Below, one piece after another: positions 6,939 through 12,874 of a DNA stretch of 12,874 nt (position 1 is the first letter of the stretch; every line of letters starts with the position of its first letter). This DNA comes from MedAcidi-G1 sp002713545 (GTDB lineage Bacteria > Actinomycetota > Acidimicrobiia > Acidimicrobiales > MedAcidi-G1): positions 1 through 12,874 of the forward strand of contig CAXGYF010000038.1 in assembly GCA_964013895.1 (NCBI GenBank). Direction: 5' to 3'. Position numbers and translations under genes: made by a program. The notes under the pieces are model-generated. The model was not told where the DNA came from and searched no databases. It saw nothing but the letters and a program-made list of their open reading frames with translations.

Positions 6939-7955
6939 TCAGATTTTAATCCCCAAACCAGGAGACTCTTCTAAAATCATATTTCCATTATTAACGGGAA
7001 TAGATTTCGCTAGATCGTCTGCGAGTAAAGCAGAAGTACCTAACCCGGGCGCTGGGTCTAACAAATTATAAGCAGAAGTTAAATGTGCCGCTGCCGCTAC
7101 TCCGATAGCTCCATCTAGAAGAGAAGTAACAACCACTTCCAATTCTAGACTTTTCGCTCGATCAATTAATTGTGAAGCGAATTTGATGCCACCAATTGCA
7201 GAAGGTTTGATTATAAGGATTTTTGCGATTTGGGCACTTTTGATTTTTTCAATGTTGTCAACGTCTTGTAAGGATTCATCAATTGCTATTTTTTGGACAA
7301 CGTTTTTTTGCACAGTTGCCAAGTTGTCAAGTCCTCTTGTTGGTTCCTCAACAAATTCGATTGCAAAGGGAATTAATCGGCCGAGGATGTCAATTGCCTG
7401 ATTTGTGTTCCATCCTCTGTTCGCGTCAATTCGTATTGCGATTTCTTGCCCCACTGTTTCTCTGACTGCCTTCAATCTTTCATAGTCAATTTCTTCGCTT
7501 GAAGTTCCTACTTTTATTTTCAAAGTTTTATAACCTGCCTCGGTAGCTCTTCGTGCATTCGATACAAGTTCTTTAGGAGTTTCGCCCAGTATTAGTTGAG
7601 AAATAGGGAACTCTTTCAGACTTTCAGAGTTCATATATTTGTGAAGCGGGAGACCGTTATTTTTAGCTTTTAAATCTAAAAAAGCGCAATCGACAGCCGC
7701 TTTTGCAGCAGGGGACTCTGTAAGCAACCGTTCGTTTTTGGTTTTACCCCATTCAGCAAGAATATTTTCAACATCATCAGTATTTTCAATTGAAAATCCT
7801 TTAAGTGGTGAAGATTCTCCATAGCCCCAAGTCCCTTTTTTGTCTTTCAGGCCGAGAAGAATCACCGAACGATCGGTAATAATGCCATGCGAAGTTGAGA
7901 TAGGCTTTTTGTAACGAAGAGTATGCTTTTCGATTTTCACTTCACTTATATTCAC
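6939..7955 (-). CDS. menC: o-Succinylbenzoate synthase MenC
   Basis: A 338-residue enolase-superfamily protein. It dehydrates SHCHC to o-succinylbenzoate in menaquinone synthesis, in the cytoplasm. The N-terminal capping domain (about 1-105) is followed by a barrel with the catalytic set: LKIKVG (145-150; K146 and K148), RIDANRGW (175-182; D177), EFVEEP (200-205; E203), AIDES (224-228; D226) and IIKPSAIGG (248-256; K250). D177, E203 and D226 are the Mg2+ ligands and K148/K250 the acid-base pair by analogy. Relatives such as dipeptide epimerases and N-acylamino-acid racemases share these residues, but the position at the end of a men operon settles the role. The GTG start overlaps the menH stop by four bases (GTGA), so translation is probably coupled. 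It is the last gene of the unit and ends directly against the stop of the convergent MBL-fold gene. Confidence 0.93.
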   Translation of the reverse strand: MNISEVKIEKHTLRYKKPISTSHGIITDRSVILLGLKDKKGTWGYGESSPLKGFSIENTDDVENILAEWGKTKNERLLTESPAAKAAVDCAFLDLKAKNNGLPLHKYMNSESLKEFPISQLILGETPKELVSNARRATEAGYKTLKIKVGTSSEEIDYERLKAVRETVGQEIAIRIDANRGWNTNQAIDILGRLIPFAIEFVEEPTRGLDNLATVQKNVVQKIAIDESLQDVDNIEKIKSAQIAKILIIKPSAIGGIKFASQLIDRAKSLELEVVVTSLLDGAIGVAAAAHLTSAYNLLDPAPGLGTSALLADDLAKSIPVNNGNMILEESPGLGIKI

Positions 7956-8761
7956 CTTGAAAGAACCTCTTCTAGAAATGTTTCTATCATTTCAAGCGTG
8001 AAATCAGGATTTTCTAAATGGCAAGCATGTCCAGATTCTGGTACTACTACGATTTCCGATTTGCTAATTCCACTATTTAAACGAACTGCAAGCGATCTAA
8101 ATTTAGGGTCCTCTTCACCGACTAATATGAGGGTCGGTGAATTGATTTCGCTAAGTTTTCTCCAAAAAGAAGGTTGGCTTCCAGTTCCAGAACCTCTCAA
8201 ACTGCCAGCTAGACCCTGGGCATTATTCTGCAGCCTCTGTTTTTTGTAAGCATCTAATATTTCGGGATCTATTCTAATTTGGGACTCAAAAATGGGTTGT
8301 TCCATCCAATATTGAACAAACCACTCGATGCCTTTTTCTAAGATTTCTTCTGCTAAACGATCATCGGATCTTCTTCTGGCAATTCTTTGATTTTCATCAG
8401 CTATACCAGCGGTTGCTCCTAGCAGAATCGTGTTTTTTATTTTGTTTGGGTAATAGACAGCTAGCCCTAGAGCTAAGCGTCCTCCCATTGAGTAGCCCAG
8501 TACGTTGAATTCTTCTTGATCATAAAATTCCATTACTTCTATTAGGGCTTTGAGTGTGTCTTCGAAATTGAATAAGTGCGGTTCTAGATCTCTTATTGTG
8601 TTCCCATGGCCGGGGAGATCTACAGATATAACAGAGTACTTTCTACTAAGAGGTTCAGAAATCGACGACATTGTTGAGTGGTTTCCTGTAAATCCGTGGA
8701 GTATTAGCAACGGATGTCCCTCTCCTTTGATTTCACTAGACAGAAGTGGGGTTGTTTTCAT
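7952..8761 (-). CDS. menH: SHCHC synthase MenH (alpha/beta hydrolase)
   Basis: A 269-residue alpha/beta-fold protein that removes pyruvate from SEPHCHC to give SHCHC. Landmarks are LILHGFTGN (19-27; oxyanion loop), VDLPGHG (47-53), LGYSMGGRLAL (88-98; nucleophile S91), LVGEEDPKF (213-221; acid D218) and ESGHACHLENP (242-252; base H245). The GYSMGGR elbow and the LHGFTG loop are typical of MenH. Several other hydrolases look similar, so the assignment leans on its place between menD and menC. The ATG overlaps the menD stop by four bases (ATGA) without a clear ribosome site of its own, which points to translational coupling. Start and length are normal for the family. Confidence 0.92.
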   Translation of the reverse strand: MKTTPLLSSEIKGEGHPLLILHGFTGNHSTMSSISEPLSRKYSVISVDLPGHGNTIRDLEPHLFNFEDTLKALIEVMEFYDQEEFNVLGYSMGGRLALGLAVYYPNKIKNTILLGATAGIADENQRIARRRSDDRLAEEILEKGIEWFVQYWMEQPIFESQIRIDPEILDAYKKQRLQNNAQGLAGSLRGSGTGSQPSFWRKLSEINSPTLILVGEEDPKFRSLAVRLNSGISKSEIVVVPESGHACHLENPDFTLEMIETFLEEVLSR

Positions 8762-10455
8762 TGCAATGCTTCGTTTACTTTTTTAGAGGCTGTTTTGTGA
8801 GTTGAAACATTAGTCTGAGTGTCAACGGTTACATGTATCACATTCACACCACCTGTGTTGATGGACTGCTTAAGGGCTTCTAAAAAGTCTTTATGACTAG
8901 TGGGTGCGAAAAAATTGGCATCGATGATTGCCGCAACAGTTCTTATATCAAGATCATGCGGGGTATGAAATAGTTTCTGGAAGTTTATTTCTTCAGTTTC
9001 TGCTATTGGAAGAAAGGAAAAAATACCACCCCCATTATTATCGACAACGACAACAGTCAAATCCGATCCGAGTCTTTTTAGGGCAGTAAAACCTGAAATG
9101 TCATGAAGGAACGCAAGATCGCCGGTGAATAGAATCGTATGCGCCCCTGGTGATCCTTTTGAAACACCTGTGGCAGTTGAGATAACTCCATCGATTCCGT
9201 TGGCACCCCGATTAGCGAAAACTTTCAATCGCTTTAATGAAGATGGTAGAAAAGCATCTAAATCACGAATCGGCATAGAGTTGGAAACAAAAATGCAGCT
9301 TTCTTCGGGTAGTGCTTCTTCCAGATGTAGAGCTGTTGCTGCTTCATCGAAAATTGAATTATTTACTAGCTCCCGGATGGTTTGCGTAGATATTCTTTCA
9401 GCATGACTCCATAATTGAGTCCAGTCTGTTTGTTTCTTTTTTCCAACAACTTGGGTTAGGCCTGTTGCTAAAGCACTAGGAGAGACTGCAACTTTTTGAG
9501 TGGCGACACTTTCCGGATCAGGGAAGAATCCAAGTTCATCAGTGCAAATTATGTTTTTTGCGCCGACTTCGTTCAGGAACAACTTATATCCTTTACTTGT
9601 CGGCATTCTCCCCATCTGGATAATCACATCTGGCTTGTGTCTCTTCACCCAAGTGCTTCTAAAGATATGTTCACCGGAAGAAATGATTAAACAGTCTTTG
9701 GTGTGTGGACCATTACGCATGCTGGAAGCTGGATCTGCCACTACTGGCCATCCTGTTGCACTTCCTAATTCGGAAATCTTTTTGCATGTTGTTGAATCAG
9801 TTTCTAGGGGACCAACAACAATCAGTCCCTTTTCGTATTCTAGAAACTTTTCTAATTCTGAAACATCAAATTCTTGATCCACCTCTAAATGGTCTGAGGT
9901 CGCAAATGTTGAGGAAAAAACCCCAGAAGGCTCCAGTGGTTCACGTAAAGGACAGTTCATATGAACCGGCCCCGGAAAGGGTTTTACACTTCCCCTAAAG
10001 ACGTCAGCAGCCAAGGCGAGCGCGTTCTTTTGAGTTGATTCACTTGGAACGGGAGCCTGAAAAAAGCCACGCACATGTTTGCCATAAAGTTCGATCTGGT
10101 CAATTGTTTGCGGAGCTCCTCGATTCTGAAGTTCTGGTGGTCGGTCTGCTGAGATAATTATTAAAGGAATCCCAGAATAGAAAGCTTCCACTACGGCAGG
10201 GTGATAGTTGACCGCCGCTGTTCCAGATGTGCAAATGAGAATAACGGGTTTGGAAGTCGCCTTAGCTAAACCAAGAGCAAAGTAGCTTCCTGCTCTTTCG
10301 TCTAGATGTATGGAAGTTTCCAGTCCCTCAGTCAAGTCAGCAGCGATTGACAGTGGAGTGGATCTGGAACCAGGTGATATGGCTACATGTTGTACCCCAT
10401 TAGAGGCAAATTGGTAAAAGAGTGATCGGCACCAGTTGTAAGAAGTTTCAGACAT
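8758..10455 (-). CDS. menD: SEPHCHC synthase MenD (ThDP-dependent)
   Basis: A 565-residue thiamine-diphosphate enzyme. It condenses isochorismate with the succinic semialdehyde unit from 2-oxoglutarate, giving SEPHCHC. Visible signatures are AISPGSRSTPL (25-35), LDERAGSYFALG (51-62, with the ThDP-activating glutamate E53), ICTSGTAAVNYHPAVVEA (74-91), and RGAPQTIDQ (112-120). In the C-terminal third are SNSMPIRDLD, NRGANGIDG, and the cofactor-binding segment FTGDLAFLHD followed by VVDNNGGGIFSFLP. Domain order and length are those of a complete MenD. Only two bases separate it from menF, and there is no good ribosome site, so translation probably depends on menF. Its end overlaps menH. Confidence 0.97.
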   Translation of the reverse strand: MSETSYNWCRSLFYQFASNGVQHVAISPGSRSTPLSIAADLTEGLETSIHLDERAGSYFALGLAKATSKPVILICTSGTAAVNYHPAVVEAFYSGIPLIIISADRPPELQNRGAPQTIDQIELYGKHVRGFFQAPVPSESTQKNALALAADVFRGSVKPFPGPVHMNCPLREPLEPSGVFSSTFATSDHLEVDQEFDVSELEKFLEYEKGLIVVGPLETDSTTCKKISELGSATGWPVVADPASSMRNGPHTKDCLIISSGEHIFRSTWVKRHKPDVIIQMGRMPTSKGYKLFLNEVGAKNIICTDELGFFPDPESVATQKVAVSPSALATGLTQVVGKKKQTDWTQLWSHAERISTQTIRELVNNSIFDEAATALHLEEALPEESCIFVSNSMPIRDLDAFLPSSLKRLKVFANRGANGIDGVISTATGVSKGSPGAHTILFTGDLAFLHDISGFTALKRLGSDLTVVVVDNNGGGIFSFLPIAETEEINFQKLFHTPHDLDIRTVAAIIDANFFAPTSHKDFLEALKQSINTGGVNVIHVTVDTQTNVSTHKTASKKVNEALQ

Positions 10456-10457
10456 GG

Positions 10458-11780
10458 TTATTGATCATTTTCATTGTCGTGTGAAGCAACTACGTGATCA
10501 AGCATTGCTTTGAGTTTCATGTCTGTTTCAATTAGTTCACGTTCTGGGTCTGACCCATTTACAACGCCGGCTCCGGCGAAAAGAGTGGTTCCTTTTTTAT
10601 TTATTAATCCAGATCGCAATGCCACGCGGAATTCACCCGCACCTGAGATGTCTAACCAGCCAATTGGTCCCGCAAACCACCCTCTGTCAAAACTTTCATA
10701 TTTTAATCTCAGTTCATTTGCTCTTTTTAGTGGATGTCCACTGACTGCTGGTGTCGGGTGTAGTGCATCAACGGCCTCAAGGAGAGTGATTGCTGAATTC
10801 AGTTGTGAGTGAATCGGGGTGTAAAGATGTTGAATACCGTTCAATTTTAAGATCGTTGTTTCTTGTGTTTCCTCGGGTTGTAATCCTAGAGATACAAGTC
10901 TTCTTAGTATTTCTTCAACTACTAAGGCGTGTTCATTTTTTTCTTTGGGACTTGTTAGCAGTCCCTGGCTTAAAGCGCTATCTAGAGCCTGATCTGATGA
11001 TCTTGGCGCAGAGCCCGCAAGGGCAGCGGTGTAGAGTTTCCCATTTTTTGTTGAGGCTAGTCGTTCGGGTGTAGACCCAACAAAAGCATTGCCGTTTTTA
11101 TACACGCAGAAAGTTGCACAAGCAGGATACGAGTTTCTTAGTGAGGATAATAGGTTTTGTATAATAGGTTTTTTCTCTATAAAAAGAGATCTACATGGCA
11201 CAGCTTTTTCAAGGTCACCATTTTCTATTTCTTTTAGAGCGGTGAGCACCAGATTCTTGTAATGATCACGATCTTTTTCAGATGCTTCCTTCTTGGGGTC
11301 TGTACTAGTTGGTTGAACCGGACTCGGAGCAGGTGAAAGGTTTGCTTTTTCTAGGGATGCGTTCGTTGTTGTAAGCCAAGTATCGTCACCATTACGCAGT
11401 ATTTGAGTCCTAGGAAAGATTAATTGACTGTTACCTAAGAATTCCCAGTCGCTATTTTCACTATTCTCATCAAATGAGAACCCGATGGCAAAACGTGGTG
11501 GTGGGGCATCAGCAGGTGCTTCCCAGTCAATTAGGTCAAGTATTTTCTGAAAGTGTTTATTCGCCAAACTGAATCTCCTAGAACCTTTAAGAGTGATCGA
11601 TTCAGCTTCTCCTATTCCTAGCCATGAAGTTTTCTCGTCAGGGATTTCCCAAAACCAGAAAATGTCTTTTGAAGGTTTGTCGCGAAACCAAGAGAGCGGG
11701 TCGTTGGCGATTCCAGAAGGGATACGAACGGTTTTGACAGATAAACGATGTGTTGATTCATTTTGATCAGTTAACGCCAT
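10458..11780 (-). CDS. menF: Isochorismate synthase MenF
   Basis: A 440-residue chorismate-binding enzyme that isomerises chorismate to isochorismate, the first step committed to menaquinone. The C-terminal half (about 165-430) is the catalytic domain. It contains KAVPCRSL (192-199, with K192 as the general base by analogy to E. coli MenF), VGSTPERL (234-241, with E239), AALAGSAPR (252-260), SPKEKNEHALVVEEI (277-291), IQHLYTPI (316-323), LHPTPAVSGHP (340-350), RGWFAGPIGWLD (366-377), GEFRVALRS (382-390) and LFAGAGVVNGSDPERE (400-415). The N-terminal half is variable, as is usual. Related anthranilate or salicylate enzymes are disfavoured by the neighbouring menD. The ATG lies inside the end of the upstream regulator gene (10-base overlap) and is served by GAGGTG within that gene. 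Confidence 0.95.
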   Translation of the reverse strand: MALTDQNESTHRLSVKTVRIPSGIANDPLSWFRDKPSKDIFWFWEIPDEKTSWLGIGEAESITLKGSRRFSLANKHFQKILDLIDWEAPADAPPPRFAIGFSFDENSENSDWEFLGNSQLIFPRTQILRNGDDTWLTTTNASLEKANLSPAPSPVQPTSTDPKKEASEKDRDHYKNLVLTALKEIENGDLEKAVPCRSLFIEKKPIIQNLLSSLRNSYPACATFCVYKNGNAFVGSTPERLASTKNGKLYTAALAGSAPRSSDQALDSALSQGLLTSPKEKNEHALVVEEILRRLVSLGLQPEETQETTILKLNGIQHLYTPIHSQLNSAITLLEAVDALHPTPAVSGHPLKRANELRLKYESFDRGWFAGPIGWLDISGAGEFRVALRSGLINKKGTTLFAGAGVVNGSDPERELIETDMKLKAMLDHVVASHDNENDQ

Positions 11781-12532
11781 TCGCAGATCACCTCTAGATT
11801 TTCAGGATCAGAAGCAATCAACGCATTAGACAAAATTGTTTTATTACGACCATCTATCCTTTCTAGTGAGCGGGTAAGCAAACTTTTATGAAAGTGTTGA
11901 GCCACTAGACGAATTACTGGGGGAAGTAGGTCTTTCATGATTTCAGCTAGGTCTTTCTCAGACGGCGCCTCAGTCCCTTCTTTTATGTGTTCTTCAAAAA
12001 GGTCGATAGCTTTATCTACCACTTCGTTTACATTTGAGGAGTGGTGCTGGGCCAGAGAAACTAGTTCTTCTAAAGGGACTCCAGCATTAGCTATCGCTAT
12101 TCCCGCTTCGACCATGCTTACAGAACTTTCATCAAACCGCGGTTCCTCATCGTCAAAAAGTGGTTGCAAAAGTCCGTTGTCGCATAAGAGGGCTACAAGA
12201 CTTTCAGGTACAGATGCTTTTTCGGCTACTTCAGATCGGCTTAAGCTCCTAGATTTTGCATCTTCTGCTATCAGATTCTTTAAGTCATCTGAAGTATTCT
12301 CATATGAGGATTGTTCTTTTAGCAATGAGATTTGACGTAAAGAGAAGCCCTCAAATGCTAATTTTTTTATTTCCTTTAGTCGAAAGATGTGTTCTTCAGC
12401 GTAAATAGCTCTTCGGCCATTTTTTTGAGGTGGGGGTATCAAACCCAATCCTTGGTAATAGCGGATCGTGTCGATACTGAGTTCCGCTTTTAGGGCTAAA
12501 TCTTCGATGCTGTAAGAGTTTTTTGAGTTCAT
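11771..12532 (-). CDS. MerR-family regulator with two winged-helix domains
   Basis: A 253-residue protein from the ATG. Residues 6-72 are a classic MerR domain: SIEDLALKAELSIDTIRYYQGLGLIPP, then RRAIYAEEHIFRLKEIKKLAFEGFSLRQI. Residues 97-163 repeat this pattern in weaker form: LSRSEVAEKASVPESLVALL, then GLLQP, EPRFDESSVSMVEAGIAI and GVPLEELVSLA. The remaining part (about 165-253) is helical, with no Cys-rich metal site. It is therefore likely a DNA-binding regulator whose signal is unknown. It heads the men unit and overlaps menF by 10 bases, which suggests that it controls that unit and itself. A TTG at 12547 would add five residues, but the ATG is preferred because a predicted promoter -10 box covers the TTG. 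Neither start has a good ribosome site, so the mRNA may have a very short leader. Confidence 0.87.
   Translation of the reverse strand: MNSKNSYSIEDLALKAELSIDTIRYYQGLGLIPPPQKNGRRAIYAEEHIFRLKEIKKLAFEGFSLRQISLLKEQSSYENTSDDLKNLIAEDAKSRSLSRSEVAEKASVPESLVALLCDNGLLQPLFDDEEPRFDESSVSMVEAGIAIANAGVPLEELVSLAQHHSSNVNEVVDKAIDLFEEHIKEGTEAPSEKDLAEIMKDLLPPVIRLVAQHFHKSLLTRSLERIDGRNKTILSNALIASDPENLEVICEWR
11789..11794 (-). promoter_or_regulatory. Ribosome binding site of menF, inside the regulator gene
   Basis: On the minus strand this reads GAGGTG, eight bases before the menF ATG. It lies within the coding end of the MerR-like gene, so menF is translated from the same mRNA as the regulator. Confidence 0.6.
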
Positions 12533-12546
12533 GTAATCACTATTCA

Positions 12547-12577
12547 ATTCTATGAGTAATTACTCTAAGAGTAACAA
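12547..12577 (-). promoter_or_regulatory. Predicted promoter of the regulator-men operon, 19-bp spacer
   Basis: On the minus strand a -35-like TTGTTA (12577-12572) and a -10-like TAGAAT (12552-12547) are separated by 19 bp, the long spacing typical of MerR-activated promoters. The palindrome fills the spacer. Transcription would begin near 12540, a few bases before the ATG at 12532. The hexamers are imperfect, and this is a prediction from pattern only. Confidence 0.4.
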
Positions 12578-12584
12578 CTCATAG
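12550..12584. promoter_or_regulatory. Two-tier palindromic operator candidate
   Basis: An inner inverted repeat, TTACTCT-A-AGAGTAA (12560-12574), is perfect around a central A at 12567. An outer repeat, CTATGAGT (12550-12557) and ACTCATAG (12577-12584), is also perfect and has the same centre. Only two base pairs between the tiers fail to match. It lies between the divergent regulator/men unit and the GrdB-like gene. This is the expected place for the binding site of the MerR-like protein, whose dimer, with two winged-helix units per chain, could contact both tiers. Confidence 0.65.
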
Positions 12585-12590
12585 AAAATT

Positions 12591-12618
12591 TTGAATTTAA
12601 TTAAGCTATTGTTAGATA
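12591..12618 (+). promoter_or_regulatory. Predicted promoter of the GrdB-like gene
   Basis: TTGAAT (12591-12596) and TAGATA (12613-12618) are 16 bp apart on the plus strand, with a start expected near 12625, very close to the ribosome site. This is a weak pattern match, listed because the region must hold a divergent promoter. Confidence 0.3.
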
Positions 12619-12632
12619 AATGGGAGAATTTA

Positions 12633-12874
12633 ATGTCTTTAACTGATCCAGTCGATTACATACAGCGGACTAGAGAACAATATGCGCGTCTTGGGTATGA
12701 CGATTACAGATGGGCCGAGAAAAAAGAGGTGCCTCCATGGGCTCCTATTGAAAAGCCAATTTCAGAATTAAATGTCGCGTTGGTTGCATCTGGGGGTGCT
12801 TACACGAAAGGACAGGTCGCTTTTCACTGGGAAGATGACACCGGTGTTCGTATCATTCCTTCCAGTGAGCCTGC
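12633..12874 (+). CDS. Glycine/sarcosine/betaine reductase selenoprotein B family protein (GrdB/PrdB-like), N-terminal part
   Basis: Eighty codons are visible before the window ends. The N-terminus follows the family closely: DPVDYIQRTREQYARLGYDD (5-24), YRWAEK, VPPWAPIEKPISELNVALVA (33-52), SGGAYTKGQVAFHWEDDTG (53-71) and RIIPSS. In clostridia GrdB and PrdB are subunits of amino-acid reductases with a selenocysteine later in the chain. Homologues in other bacteria often lack it and have no proven role. The selenocysteine position lies outside the window, so this cannot be checked here. The ATG is preceded by GGGAG with a six-base gap (12622-12626), a good ribosome site. The gene is divergent from the regulator-men unit and shares its control region. 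Confidence 0.85.
   Translation, partial: MSLTDPVDYIQRTREQYARLGYDDYRWAEKKEVPPWAPIEKPISELNVALVASGGAYTKGQVAFHWEDDTGVRIIPSSEP

Noticed and set aside
9125..9406. Plus-strand open frames opposite menD and menF
   Set aside because: They are antisense to genes with full family signatures and show no motifs of their own.
12532..12547. TTG at 12547 as the start of the regulator
   Set aside because: It adds only five residues before the MerR domain, has no ribosome site, and would overlap the predicted -10 box. The ATG at 12532 fits better.

Overview
The window looks like a stretch of chromosomal core and accessory genes from a free-living bacterium. By eye it is moderately AT-rich, very densely coded, and uses GTG and TTG starts freely. 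A Ser/Thr-rich stalk of the TSTTLPSSSTT type on a Tat-exported protein, a MerR-type regulator with two winged-helix units, and a glutaminyl-cyclase lipoprotein are reminiscent of Actinomycetota, possibly an Acidimicrobiia-like lineage. This placement is an inference with low to moderate confidence. There is no rRNA, tRNA, CRISPR, insertion sequence or phage signature. No stretch of more than about 160 bases lacks a gene.

Left part (1-4558): a truncated, Tat-exported amidohydrolase (minus strand) is divergent from a membrane-anchored protein with three GH18-like glycosidase motifs. Next comes a beta-class DNA methyltransferase of the SPPY type with a C-terminal extension of about 180 residues. 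It meets tail-to-tail a lipoprotein of the glutaminyl-peptide cyclotransferase (beta-propeller) family.

Middle (4642-6938): two plus-strand hydrolases lie 44 bp apart and could be co-transcribed. One is an alpha/beta hydrolase. The other is an MBL-fold enzyme with the alkyl-sulfatase type dimerisation segment.

Right part (6939-12532, minus strand): a tight five-gene unit reads regulator-menF-menD-menH-menC, with overlaps or gaps of only 2-10 bases. MenF makes isochorismate from chorismate, MenD adds the 2-oxoglutarate-derived unit to give SEPHCHC, MenH eliminates pyruvate to give SHCHC, and MenC dehydrates this to o-succinylbenzoate. These are the first four steps of classical menaquinone synthesis. 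menE, menB, menA and the final methyltransferase must lie elsewhere if the pathway is complete.

The most interesting point is the head of this unit. The first gene encodes a MerR-like protein with two apparent winged-helix domains. Its upstream region holds a two-tier palindrome of 35 bp inside a plausible promoter with a 19-bp spacer, the hallmark spacing of MerR-controlled promoters. The divergent gene on the other side is the start of a GrdB/PrdB-like (glycine/betaine/proline reductase selenoprotein B family) protein, cut by the window end. Together these suggest an autoregulated, redox- or ligand-responsive control of quinone synthesis, which is a hypothesis.
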